This document shows, piece by piece, positions 1 through 8,223 of a stretch of 18,845 bases of DNA. Source of the DNA: Candidatus Zymogenus sp. (GTDB taxonomy: Bacteria > Desulfobacterota > Zymogenia > Zymogenales > Zymogenaceae); the NCBI GenBank assembly GCA_030613285.1, contig JAUWME010000004.1:1-18845 (forward strand), written 5' to 3'. Every line of letters begins with the position of its first letter. Position 1 is the first letter of the stretch. The notes beneath the pieces are model-generated. The model ran no database searches. It had not been told where the DNA came from and saw only the letters and a list, made by a program, of their open reading frames with translations. A program made the position numbers and the translations under genes.

Positions 1-1583
1 TCCTCTTCTTCTTCAGATTCGAGGGCTTTTCTCGTGGGGTCTTCATCATCGACTACCTCTTGACCTTCATCCTAATCGGGGCCTTCCGACTTGCCATAAG
101 AATATTTTTAAACAGCGGGGTCAATTTCAAGTCTCTTTTTGTAAAAGACAATGACGCCAAAAGAAACATAGTCATTATCGGTGCCGGCGATGCCGGTGAA
201 AAACTCGCCAGAGAAATAATCGGTAACAGGAATCTTAAATACAGGCTTGTCGGTTTTATTGACGACAATCTCAAAAAAAAGGGGTTACTTATTCACGGCA
301 TCCCAGTGCTTGGGCCAATGGAAGACATCAAAAAAACAGCCTTTGAGTCTGGGGTGGACGAAGCGGTAATCGCTATCCCCTCCGCATCTGGGGAAAAAAT
401 CAAGAGAATTCTAAAACTCTGCGAAGAAGCAAACCTCAAGACGAGGACAATCCCCGGTCTTGGAGAACTTTTTGGAGAAACCATTAGCATAAAAAAGATC
501 AGGGACATCTCATACAACGACATCCTAAGAAGGGAACCCGTAAACCTCGACGTTCAATTGCTTGAAAAATTCATTCGCGGAAAAAGCATCCTGATAACAG
601 GAGCCGGGGGATCCATCGGGTCGGAACTTTGCCGCAAGGTTATGAAGTTCAACGTCGGAAGGCTTATACTTTTTGAAAGAAACGACACCAACCTCCACGA
701 GATAAAACATGAAATAGAAAACTCGTACAAAGATATTCCGGTTGTATCCATCCTTGGAAGCATTACTGACGAAAAAAAGGTGGAGACGGTTTTTAATGAC
801 TATCATATCGACCTCGTCTTTCATGCGGCGGCCTACAAGCACGTTCCCCTCATGGAAAACGAACCCATCGAGGCGGTACGAAACAACGTCTTCGGCACAA
901 AAATAGTTGTAGATATCGCATTAAAGCACAATGTGGAAAAATTTGTATTGGTCTCTACCGACAAAGCGGTAAAGCCCGCAAACGTAATGGGCGCCACAAA
1001 GCGTCTCGCAGAAATTTACGTTCAATCTCTCTCGAACACAAAGAAATGCGATTTTCTCACTGTCCGTTTTGGAAACGTGGTAGGAAGTTCAGGAAGCGTC
1101 ATACCCCTATTTTTGAGGCAAATCGAAAAAGGGGGGCCTGTAACGGTTACGGATGCAGAGGCCACACGTTTTTTTATGACTATACCCGAAGCCGCAAGCC
1201 TTATCCTGCAGGCTGCAGCCATGGGCAAGGGTAGTGAGATTTTCATGCTCGATATGGGCGAACCTGTAAAAGTCTTGGACTTGGCCCACGATCTCATCAG
1301 GCTCCACGGAAAGGCACCCGATGTTGACATCGATATTGAGTTTATCGGTCTTAGATCGGGAGAAAAACTTTATGAGGAGTTGCTGGTTGAGGGAGAAGGG
1401 ATCGTCCCCACCGACCACCCGAAGATTATGGTAAAAAGATCCATCAATGTCGATAGGTCGAGGGTTGTCAGAGACATTGACGAGATTAATCTTTTGATAA
1501 AAAAGGGCGATTCTGACCCTGTGATAAAGAAACTTGGTGAGGCTGTTCCGGACTACTTCCCAGAACGGAGTCGAAATCAATAA
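1..1583 (+). CDS. CapD/PglF/WbpM-type nucleotide-sugar 4,6-dehydratase, 5' end cut by window edge
   Basis: Partial gene: the frame is open to the window edge (first full codon at 3), and the residues before the TTG at 60 (RFEGFSRGVFIIDYLL and on) read as the last membrane helix of the N-terminal anchor, so the TTG is not the true start. Two Rossmann domains follow. The first has GAGDAG at about nt 180-197. The second, catalytic, has GAGGSIGSEL at about 600-629, then HAAAYKHVPLME, and the active site STDKAVKPANVMGATKR at about 954-1004. The Thr-Asp-Lys triad followed nine residues after the Asp by Met instead of the short-chain-dehydrogenase Tyr matches the long PglF/CapD/WbpM class, which dehydrates UDP-N-acetylglucosamine-type sugars at the membrane for glycan or capsule synthesis. 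GNVVGSSGSVIP and RFFMTIPEA complete the family signature. The exact sugar substrate cannot be told. No neighbouring glycan genes are in the window, but they may lie upstream. Confidence 0.93.
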   Translation, partial: LFFFRFEGFSRGVFIIDYLLTFILIGAFRLAIRIFLNSGVNFKSLFVKDNDAKRNIVIIGAGDAGEKLAREIIGNRNLKYRLVGFIDDNLKKKGLLIHGIPVLGPMEDIKKTAFESGVDEAVIAIPSASGEKIKRILKLCEEANLKTRTIPGLGELFGETISIKKIRDISYNDILRREPVNLDVQLLEKFIRGKSILITGAGGSIGSELCRKVMKFNVGRLILFERNDTNLHEIKHEIENSYKDIPVVSILGSITDEKKVETVFNDYHIDLVFHAAAYKHVPLMENEPIEAVRNNVFGTKIVVDIALKHNVEKFVLVSTDKAVKPANVMGATKRLAEIYVQSLSNTKKCDFLTVRFGNVVGSSGSVIPLFLRQIEKGGPVTVTDAEATRFFMTIPEAASLILQAAAMGKGSEIFMLDMGEPVKVLDLAHDLIRLHGKAPDVDIDIEFIGLRSGEKLYEELLVEGEGIVPTDHPKIMVKRSINVDRSRVVRDIDEINLLIKKGDSDPVIKKLGEAVPDYFPERSRNQ

Positions 1584-1667
1584 ACTTTTTCTATAGTCAC
1601 CATTATTATTAGTTGTTTTCTCAATCTTAAAAGTGTGATACTATTCCATAGGAATTGGTTTTATTAG

Positions 1668-2501
1668 ATGAATATTATGTCAAAAAGACCGAAGTGGTGG
1701 CTCGATTTTGTGGTATTCGTTTGGCCGTTGACGTGGCTATCAGGCCGTGTTTATAAATGGCCTATATTGGGCACTCTTTTCAAATATTTATCGCTCCCCC
1801 TCTTTTCAAAAAAGAGGCAAAACTTAACATACATCCCCATAAACGAGGGGATTTCGGGTGCAGGCAGCACATACCTCCCCAGAGAGATCGTGGCGGAGCT
1901 GATTAAAAAGGCTTCAAATCGAGCAATCATTCATCATTGCACCTGCAGACTTGATCGCTCCTGCAAGGAGCACCCCACCCATTACGGTTGTTTGCTCATG
2001 GGAGATGGCGCTGCTGAGATTGGCCCGAACATCGCAAAGCAGGTGTCGGCAGAACAAGCCCTCTCTCATCTGGATTCTTGTTTGGAAGAAGGATTAATCC
2101 CCCTTGTGGGCCGAGCGCCCATCGACAACCTTATTTATGGCGTAAGCTTTAGGGGAAAACTGTTAACTATCTGCTTCTGCTGTAGATGCTGCTGCACAAT
2201 CCTCAAATCTGGAAAATACCTCCCCAAGGAGATCCACGAGTCCATCGTTCCCCTTGAGGGGATGAAGATAGTTACAGCTTACGAAAAGTGCACCCTCTGC
2301 AAAATATGTGTGGAGGAGTGCTTTATGGAGGCATTGTCAGTAGTTGATGGAAAACTCGTTCGGGACGATGAGCGGTGCAAGGCGTGCGGGAGATGCATCA
2401 CGGTATGTCCCGAAGGTGCAAACGAGGCCATTGTCGAGAATCCAGAATTTGCGATATCGGGAATAATGGAGAGGATAAGGGGTCTTATCGATTTCGAGTA
2501 G
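1668..2501 (+). CDS. Cysteine-rich 4Fe-4S protein with two ferredoxin clusters and a CFCCRCCC motif
   Basis: A 277-residue protein. The C-terminal part (208-247) carries two ferredoxin cluster motifs, CTLCKICVEEC (C208, C211, C214, C218) and CKACGRCITVCP (C237, C240, C243, C247), so two 4Fe-4S clusters and an electron-transfer role are expected. The first motif lacks the usual Pro after its fourth Cys (CF instead of CP). Upstream lie two unusual cysteine groups: C91, C93, C99 and C108 within HHCTCRLDRSCK and its continuation, and C169, C171, C172, C174, C175, C176 in ICFCCRCCCT. These could hold further clusters or metal. The N-terminus is Trp-rich and hydrophobic (about 10-47) and may associate with the membrane. 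There is no catalytic domain. I recognise this only as an uncharacterised ferredoxin-like family. ATG at 1668 has a weak AGGA 14 bases upstream; the in-frame ATG at 1677 is possible. It looks monocistronic. Confidence 0.85.
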   Translation: MNIMSKRPKWWLDFVVFVWPLTWLSGRVYKWPILGTLFKYLSLPLFSKKRQNLTYIPINEGISGAGSTYLPREIVAELIKKASNRAIIHHCTCRLDRSCKEHPTHYGCLLMGDGAAEIGPNIAKQVSAEQALSHLDSCLEEGLIPLVGRAPIDNLIYGVSFRGKLLTICFCCRCCCTILKSGKYLPKEIHESIVPLEGMKIVTAYEKCTLCKICVEECFMEALSVVDGKLVRDDERCKACGRCITVCPEGANEAIVENPEFAISGIMERIRGLIDFE

Positions 2502-2546
2502 TTGAATTTGAGATTGTTTTTTAAACATAATAGGAACTTATAAATA

Positions 2547-2585
2547 AATTAAATTGGAATACTATATCACTATATCAATTTAATT
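2547..2585. repeat. AT-rich 10-bp inverted repeat
   Basis: AATTAAATTG at 2547-2556 and its exact reverse complement CAATTTAATT at 2576-2585 are separated by 19 bases. It lies in the 163-base gap between the Fe-S gene and the first REC-PAS-GGDEF gene. It may be an operator or a weak hairpin; AT-rich DNA makes chance likely. The half-site ATTAAATTG recurs as a tandem repeat in the dodecin leader. Confidence 0.3.
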
Positions 2586-2610
2586 GTTTTAGTAACTCTG
2601 TTAACGGTTG

Positions 2611-2645
2611 AGAGTATCGTGTGTATAACAAACATCTGATACTCT
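2611..2645 (+). promoter_or_regulatory. 8-bp inverted repeat just before the RBS of the degenerate GGDEF gene
   Basis: AGAGTATC at 2611-2618 pairs perfectly with GATACTCT at 2638-2645 around a 19-base loop. It ends 7 bases before the ribosome binding site AGGAG (2653-2657), which itself sits 7 bases from the ATG at 2665. It could be an operator or a leader hairpin that affects translation. There is no U-tract, so it is not a terminator. Confidence 0.35.
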
Positions 2646-2664
2646 TTATGACAGGAGCGAAAGT

Positions 2665-4389
2665 ATGACTGAAGGAAAAATTTCTGTCCTCCTTATCGAA
2701 GACGACCCCGGCTACGCCAGGATGATTCAGGAAATGATCGCCGAATTTGGAAAACCAGATTTAGATTTAACCTATTCCGATACTCTCACAAAAGGACTTG
2801 ATTCTCTGGCAAAAGAGAACTTTGATGTTATTCTCCTTGACCTGACGCTTCCTGACAGTGATGGTCTGGAGACACTCCTAAGAATAAAGGGCCTTGTGCC
2901 TGATATACCAATTGTTGTCCTTACGTCTCTGGAAGATGAGAAAATCGCTTTAAAGGCCGTTCAGGAAAGTGCCCAGGATTACATTTATAAAGGCGATGTA
3001 AGGCCGACCCTTTTAATCAGAGCCATCAAATACGCTGTTGAAAGAAAACGGATGTTGCAAGAGTTACAAAACGCCTTTGAAAACCAAGAGACTGTAGTTA
3101 AAGAGCGTACCGAAGAACTTTCAATAATGAACATCCAGTTACAAAACGAGATTGAAGAAAAAAAGCAGGCAGAGCATGCCCTCAGAGACAACGAGGAGCT
3201 TTTAAAGGCAACCATCGAATCTACCGCCGATGGGATATTTGTCATAAACGAAAACGGTGAAGTAACACACTCAAACGCCCGTTTTGCGGAGCTTTGGGAC
3301 ATACCCGAAAAACTCTTGAGGACCAAAAACGATGAAGAACTCCTGAAGTTTTTTCTCGATCAACTTATTGAACCAAATGTGTTTCTCTCAAAAGTAAGTG
3401 GTTTGTACGGGACAAAAAAGGAGTCTCTGGATATTCTCAAATTCAAGGATGGTCGCATCTTCGAACGTTACACACGTCCTCTTGTTCGAAACGGCAAATT
3501 CAGCGGAAGGGTCTGGAGCTTTCGGGATATCACCAAATCGAAATTAACAGAGAGAAAAGTCAAAGATAGTGAGGAGCGCTTCAGAAACATTGCAGAGAGG
3601 AGCTCTGATATGATTTTTGAGATGGATATTAAGGGGAATATCACTTATCTTTCACAAGCCGCCGTTAGAATCACCGGGTACGATTTGGACGAAATTGTCG
3701 GTCAAAGCTTTTATAATTTTATGGCCAAATCTGAGGCTGAGAGGGCCGAAAAAATATTTAGCAGGATTAGCAAGGGAAAAAACATTGAGGGATACGAATT
3801 TGAAATTACAAAGAAGAGTGGCGCCATCGCCACAATAGAAATTAATGCCTCACCAATTTCAAGAAATGACAAAATATTTGGCAGCCACGGAATCGCCAGA
3901 GACATCAGCTATAGAAAAGAGATGAAAGAGGAACTTGACATACTTTCCATCACCGACACCCTGACTGGTCTTTTGAATAAACAGCAATTCCAAAAAAATA
4001 TCAAATACGAGATGAAACGGGCCAAGCGTTCGTCATATCCCCTTACCCTCATACTTTTTTCCATTGATGATTTCAAGTCTTATGTCGAAAAGACCGATCG
4101 TGTTAAAGGAGATAGACTCTTAAGAGAAATTGGAAACACAATTGGGTATTCGGTAAGGGAAGACGTCGACAATTCCTATCGTATCGGGTGGAATAATTTT
4201 GCGGTTATTCTCCCCTGCACAACTGAAGAACAAGGATTGGTGGTGGCCGAACGGGTCGTAGTTATGATAGCAAGGAAGATAAAAACCATTAAGATCAACT
4301 TCGGAATTGCCTCTCATGAGGGTCAAAGATCGGCCAGTGATATAATCAAAACAGCGGAGAAAGACTTGAAAGCAAACAAATTATCTTAG
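2665..4389 (+). CDS. Response regulator with REC-PAS-PAS and a degenerate GGDEF domain
   Basis: 574 residues. REC domain at about 5-125: acidic pair E12/D13/D14 in LLIEDDPGYAR, phosphoacceptor D59 in ILLDLTLPDSDG, T87 and K109, so phosphorylation is expected to work. A coiled coil (about 128-170) leads to a PAS domain (about 172-290) and a second PAS (about 300-420, ending HGIARDISYRKE). A GGDEF-type domain fills 425-574. Its signature, at residues 508-512, reads GWNNF instead of GG[DE]EF, and the first metal-ligand Asp is Ser in ILFSIDDFK. Cyclase activity is therefore very unlikely. The fold is otherwise kept, so it may bind GTP or c-di-GMP, or pair with another protein. It is paralogous to the intact gene 607 bases downstream. 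RBS AGGAG, spacing 7, supports this start. No EAL or HD-GYP domain is present. Confidence 0.93.
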   Translation: MTEGKISVLLIEDDPGYARMIQEMIAEFGKPDLDLTYSDTLTKGLDSLAKENFDVILLDLTLPDSDGLETLLRIKGLVPDIPIVVLTSLEDEKIALKAVQESAQDYIYKGDVRPTLLIRAIKYAVERKRMLQELQNAFENQETVVKERTEELSIMNIQLQNEIEEKKQAEHALRDNEELLKATIESTADGIFVINENGEVTHSNARFAELWDIPEKLLRTKNDEELLKFFLDQLIEPNVFLSKVSGLYGTKKESLDILKFKDGRIFERYTRPLVRNGKFSGRVWSFRDITKSKLTERKVKDSEERFRNIAERSSDMIFEMDIKGNITYLSQAAVRITGYDLDEIVGQSFYNFMAKSEAERAEKIFSRISKGKNIEGYEFEITKKSGAIATIEINASPISRNDKIFGSHGIARDISYRKEMKEELDILSITDTLTGLLNKQQFQKNIKYEMKRAKRSSYPLTLILFSIDDFKSYVEKTDRVKGDRLLREIGNTIGYSVREDVDNSYRIGWNNFAVILPCTTEEQGLVVAERVVVMIARKIKTIKINFGIASHEGQRSASDIIKTAEKDLKANKLS

Positions 4390-4996
4390 CCATATGTATT
4401 ATCTGGTAAATACGAAAAAGGATGTGCTTAATCGTGCTATTACTTATTCTATTATCCACTCAATTATTGAAATATTCTTCAACTGTGAGCATAAATTGAA
4501 ATAAAACATGAGTATTTTTTGAAAAAAATAATTGACATTTCTCATAGTTTTAGTTACAATTCTACAATATAGAAAAACCATTACTCATTTTTGAATAAAA
4601 TGATTTTAAGTAAATTGAATATACGGGAATCTGGTCGTTAAAGTTTTGAATTTCTATTTCGCATTTCTGCTGCATTTCTAAACACTCTTTCTGAAATAAT
4701 CTGCTCTCATATTGTCAAATTACTATTCTATTCACAACGCAATCTTTCCACCAGCGGTTCTTACCTCTTTGAAAGAAGAGTGAAAACCAAATCGGCAATT
4801 CATTTGTATTGAGCAAATCGGACTGAACTCCTATCTCTTTTTAAACGATGCCAGGAATTATCCTCTACTTTGACTTTTTATTTCCATTCTTGTAGCTGGC
4901 TTTGCAGATAAAAAAGGAATTTGACAATTAACAATTCTATTTAATTATTGAGTTTAAACATCCCTATTTAACTTTAAGCAAGATAGGAATAATAGA
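4390..4996. other. 607-base AT-rich intergenic region
   Basis: Separates the two REC-PAS-PAS-GGDEF genes. I find no credible ORF, tRNA or IS end. It holds a strong sigma-70-like promoter (4532-4560) and a second TTGACA at 4921-4926 without a convincing -10 element. A weak 5-bp hairpin (CTCTT 4765-4769 / AAGAG 4776-4780) is also present. No terminator with a U-tract was seen after the upstream gene. Confidence 0.6.
4532..4560 (+). promoter_or_regulatory. Sigma-70-type promoter, TTGACA-N17-TACAAT
   Basis: TTGACA at 4532-4537 and TACAAT at 4555-4560 are separated by exactly 17 bases, giving 11 of 12 consensus matches. Transcription would start near 4567, leaving a leader of about 430 bases before the ATG at 4997. 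That is long, so either the leader is regulatory, a short RNA is made, or a closer promoter is used. Confidence 0.5.
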
Positions 4997-6706
4997 ATGG
5001 AGGGAACTCCCCTTACAGTCCTGCTCATCGAGGATGATGCAGGTTATGCGAGATTTGTTGATGAAATCATCAACGATGTAAAGGTATTTTCTCTGAAACT
5101 CCTTCGGGCAGAGAACCTTAAGGAAGGTCTTGATTGTCTGTCGAAGAATGAGATTGATATAATCCTCCTAGATCTAATCTTGCCTGATTCCAACGGCCTT
5201 GATACTTTTCTTCACATTAGGAACGCCACTTCCAACACCCCGATTGTGATTCTCTCTTCGATTCAAGACGAAGGCCTTGCCTACCGGGCTGTTTCCGAAG
5301 GCGCCCAAGATTTCATTTTTAAGACAGAGATGGTTCCCAACATTCTGGCCAGAACATTACGGTATTCAGTCGAGAGAAAACACATTGAAGAAAAACTCCA
5401 TGAATCCGAAGAACAATTGATGGCACAGTATAAAAACATTCCGATTCCAACATTCACTTGGCAAAACAAAGGTGATGATTTCGTTTTAACTAACTTCAAC
5501 GATGCCGCCCTTGAAATTGCTGATGGAAAACTCACGAAGTTATTAGGAAAAAACAGCGCCGATCTTTTGAAAGATGATCCTGAAATAATCGAAGATTTTA
5601 AGAAATGCTTTAAAAACAAGGCGACCATTAAGCGAGAGCTTGTATTTGATATCAAATCGACAGATAAAACCAGACACTTTGCCGTAAGTTATGCCTATTC
5701 ACCACCAGATTTTGTTCTGGTCCATGCAGAAGACATCACAGATAGAAAGATAGCGGAAAAAGTGTTGAAGAGGTCACAAATTGATCTTGAACTTCTTGTC
5801 AAAAAGAGGACCCTGCAAATAGAGAGAGTAAATAATGAACTCATGCAAGAGATTGAGGAGCGAAAGAGCGCCGAGGATGCCCTGAGGTCTCTCTGGAAGG
5901 CCGTGGAAAGCATGCAGGTGGGGATAACAATTGCTGACCTTGAAGGAAACATTGTGTACACTAATCCTTCCGATGCGAAGATGCACGGCTGGGATGTGAA
6001 TGATTTACTCGGTAAAAAAGCGCGACTGTTTGCGCCATCAGTTACTTGGGCTCCCCTGACCATGGAAAAGATCAAGAAATTAGACACCCATACTCGTGAG
6101 ACTAAAAACGTTCGAAAAGATGGCTCGATATTCCCTGCGAGATTGACTTCCGATGTCGTAAAAACTGACAACGGAGAGCCAATGTTTATCGTCAGTACCT
6201 GCGTAGACATCACAAAGAGTAAAAAGATGGAAGAAGCCTTAAGGAGACTTTCCATCACAGACAGCCTGACAAACCTCTATAATCACAGGCATTTTCACAA
6301 AAGTCTTAAGTCCGAGATGAAGCGTGCAAAGAGAATGTCATATCCCCTCTGTGTCATACTTTTTGACCTCAACTACTTCAAAGAGTACAACGACAACTTT
6401 GGTCACCTTGCAGGAGATAACGTTCTAAAAAAGGTGGGGGAGATATTTAAGGAATCCATCAGAAATGGTGTTGACAGTGCCTACCGCATTGGTGGGGATG
6501 AGTTTGCCATAATTCTCCCCCATACAATCGAAATTGATGCCAAAGATTTGGCAAATCGAATCTGTACGAAGGTAGTGGCGAAGATGAAAGACATTGGGAT
6601 AAGTGCCGGGGTTGCAGCCATTGATGGCAAAGTAACCGCCAATGAGTTTATCAATAGTGCCGATAAGGATATGTATTTTCATAAGAAATCCCAAAAAAAA
6701 CAGTAA
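4997..6706 (+). CDS. Response regulator diguanylate cyclase, REC-PAS-PAS-GGDEF
   Basis: 569 residues. REC at about 6-125: E12/D13/D14, phosphoacceptor D59 (ILLDLILPDSNG), S87 and K109. A PAS-like domain covers about 137-255 and ends VHAEDITDRKIAEK. A coiled coil (about 258-298) connects to a second PAS (about 298-412, IADLEGNIVYTNPSDAKMHGWD, ending STCVDITKS). The GGDEF domain spans about 417-569 and has the first metal Asp in ILFDLNYFK, the base/ribose-binding FGHLAGD stretch and an intact GGDEF at 499-503. It should make c-di-GMP from two GTP when the REC domain is phosphorylated. The canonical inhibitory I-site RxxD is not in place; the sequence before the Asp is RNGVD (RxxxD). RBS AGGAA at 4985-4989 fixes the start. 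No cognate histidine kinase is in the window. Confidence 0.95.
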   Translation: MEGTPLTVLLIEDDAGYARFVDEIINDVKVFSLKLLRAENLKEGLDCLSKNEIDIILLDLILPDSNGLDTFLHIRNATSNTPIVILSSIQDEGLAYRAVSEGAQDFIFKTEMVPNILARTLRYSVERKHIEEKLHESEEQLMAQYKNIPIPTFTWQNKGDDFVLTNFNDAALEIADGKLTKLLGKNSADLLKDDPEIIEDFKKCFKNKATIKRELVFDIKSTDKTRHFAVSYAYSPPDFVLVHAEDITDRKIAEKVLKRSQIDLELLVKKRTLQIERVNNELMQEIEERKSAEDALRSLWKAVESMQVGITIADLEGNIVYTNPSDAKMHGWDVNDLLGKKARLFAPSVTWAPLTMEKIKKLDTHTRETKNVRKDGSIFPARLTSDVVKTDNGEPMFIVSTCVDITKSKKMEEALRRLSITDSLTNLYNHRHFHKSLKSEMKRAKRMSYPLCVILFDLNYFKEYNDNFGHLAGDNVLKKVGEIFKESIRNGVDSAYRIGGDEFAIILPHTIEIDAKDLANRICTKVVAKMKDIGISAGVAAIDGKVTANEFINSADKDMYFHKKSQKKQ

Positions 6707-7309
6707 GAGCCAAAACAGACAGCCCCCCAATTTACCCCTCCCAAGTTTTACTTCAATTTAACGCCAGAGGCCCCAGTAACTTTGATAGGCTCCCCCAAAT
6801 TTGAGAGAAATTTCACCCAATGACTTCGTCAGACAATTCAGTATTTCCCAACAACCTGCTCTCCTAACCTCAAACCACCACAACCCACACACCCCGTCAC
6901 GCTCTGATGCGTCTTTGTCAAAACTGCACTATTGACCATCTTATTATTTTTAGCATCTCCTTTAAACAAAGATTTTCTGTTTCCTGTTTTACAAGTGGGA
7001 AACTACCTATCTGAATCAACATAGATTATTCAACCTTTTTTAAAATTTTGAGAAATACTCACAAAGGCTTTTTCTTGAGTTGTTCTTAAATTATCAATTT
7101 CATCCCTTTCAATTTTGTTCTTGCTAATATTCCTCTTAATTTGCTATAATCACAAATCTCAAAATGGCACAAAATCTTATCTCAATTAATGTATGAATTA
7201 AAATTAGGGTATGAAAAATAAATACATTCACGCCGGCAAAATGCTCCAACTCTGTCAGGAGGATTAAATTCTCAAGATATTAGCAAGGTAGAATAAAGGA
7301 ATAACTATT
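6707..7309. other. 603-base intergenic region
   Basis: No credible gene. The first part (about 6720-6905) is C/A-rich on the + strand, unlike the AT-rich remainder; I find no frame, structural RNA or repeat that explains it. No clear terminator follows the cyclase gene. A good promoter candidate is at 7121-7150. A strong SD-like AGGAGG at 7257-7262 has no start codon at useful spacing. Confidence 0.5.
7121..7150 (+). promoter_or_regulatory. Extended -10 promoter upstream of the zinc-ribbon/TPR gene
   Basis: TTGCTA (7121-7126), 18 bases, then TATAAT (7145-7150), a perfect -10 box preceded by TGC, which forms an extended -10 (TGnTATAAT). The start point would be near 7157, giving a leader of about 150 bases before the ATG at 7310. 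Confidence 0.45.
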
Positions 7310-8131
7310 ATGTACATAGCAGAATTCATTCCAGCAATTTGTCCCAATTGCGGCGGCTCCATCGAGATTCCATCAGACAAGAAAAACGTTTTTTGTGTTT
7401 ACTGCGGCACAAACATTTTCATCAAAGAACATTCCAAAGAAAGTAGTGAGACATCTGCCACAGGGAAAATGGAAAACCTCCTAAAGCTTGCCGACGAGGT
7501 TTTTGAGATGGAGCATTTTGAGGAGGCGTTGGAATACTACAACAAGGCCCTTGAGCATGATGTTAAACAATCGAGGGCTTGGCTGGGAAGGGGACGCGCC
7601 CAGGGGTGGTTGTCCAACCCCCGATATTTCAGGCATGAGGAGATGTTCAAAAGTTTCGATAAGGCCGTAGTCTATGCCCCAGAAAGTGATAGAAACTCCA
7701 TTCAAGAGACCGCTTTTTCGTACATCATGGAGATAGTAGATTACCTCACAGGGGACGATTATCTGAAGGGGAAATCGTATCATCAAAGTTGTGAGATGAT
7801 TTCATTTGCGTTGGAAACAATTGCAACTGTAGCAAGGGAATACCCGAAAGATGTGGAGATATTAAAAACAGCCATCAATTACTGCGATAAAGTATTTCGT
7901 AAAAACGAACGATACAACCATATATACGACGGCGTTTCTGCTTTTGGAAGTTACATTACAAAAAGGAAGACCTTTTTTAAGAGTAGGCTTACGGAGCTCG
8001 ATCCATCTATGAAGCATTTTAAAGATGATGAGCTTAAAGTCAGTTTCTTTGATACAAATGCCTGCATTGTAATATACATATCTCTTGTATTTCTCTTTAT
8101 ACTGTTTGTTATTCTACTGTCTTCTTGCTAA
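7310..8131 (+). CDS. Zinc-ribbon and TPR protein with C-terminal membrane anchor
   Basis: 273 residues. An N-terminal zinc ribbon is formed by CPNC (C11, C14) and CVYC (C29, C32). A TPR-type helical hairpin follows at about 55-90 (LADEVFEMEHFEEALEYYNKALEHD), then a mostly helical region. The last 24 residues (about 250-273, CIVIYISLVFLFILFVILL) form a single hydrophobic helix, so the protein is probably tail-anchored with its zinc ribbon and TPR in the cytoplasm. A scaffold or adaptor role is plausible from the domains, but no specific function can be assigned. AAAGGA at 7295-7300 lies 9 bases before the ATG. It is alone on its strand; the next gene is convergent. Confidence 0.85.
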   Translation: MYIAEFIPAICPNCGGSIEIPSDKKNVFCVYCGTNIFIKEHSKESSETSATGKMENLLKLADEVFEMEHFEEALEYYNKALEHDVKQSRAWLGRGRAQGWLSNPRYFRHEEMFKSFDKAVVYAPESDRNSIQETAFSYIMEIVDYLTGDDYLKGKSYHQSCEMISFALETIATVAREYPKDVEILKTAINYCDKVFRKNERYNHIYDGVSAFGSYITKRKTFFKSRLTELDPSMKHFKDDELKVSFFDTNACIVIYISLVFLFILFVILLSSC

Positions 8132-8169
8132 TGCAACTGTGCCAAAGGATTTAAGGGATACCCAATTGT

Positions 8170-8203
8170 TTTAAAAAAATGGGGGCTCCAGCAAGGGAGC
8201 CCC
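8170..8203 (-). terminator. Rho-independent terminator of the dodecin gene
   Basis: GGGGCTCC at 8182-8189 and GGAGCCCC at 8196-8203 make a perfect 8-bp GC-rich stem with the 6-base loop agcaag. Read on the - strand it is followed by CATTTTTTTAAAA (from 8180 down to 8168), a proper U-tract, and lies 20 bases past the dodecin stop codon. On the + strand the stem is followed by AAAAAAG, so it is oriented mainly for dodecin, although it may also stop the convergent TPR transcript. Confidence 0.85.
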
Positions 8204-8223
8204 AAAAAAGAATTTGTGTTTTT

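Noticed and set aside
4921..4950. TTGACA at 4921-4926 as a closer promoter for the diguanylate cyclase
   Set aside because: No acceptable -10 box at 16-18 bases spacing (ATTATT, AATTAT, TTATTG).
5695..6258. Long open frame (187 codons) antisense to the diguanylate cyclase gene
   Set aside because: It is a shadow of the real gene: the translated protein is Ser/Phe/Leu-rich with no motif, and the + strand carries clear PAS/GGDEF sequence. Same for long antisense frames at 11227-11982 and 13326-14084.
7211..7267. 18-codon ORF (MKNKYIHAGKMLQLC...) upstream of the zinc-ribbon/TPR gene
   Set aside because: The only SD-like bases sit one base from the ATG, and there is no conservation or family signal. 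It is probably chance in the leader.
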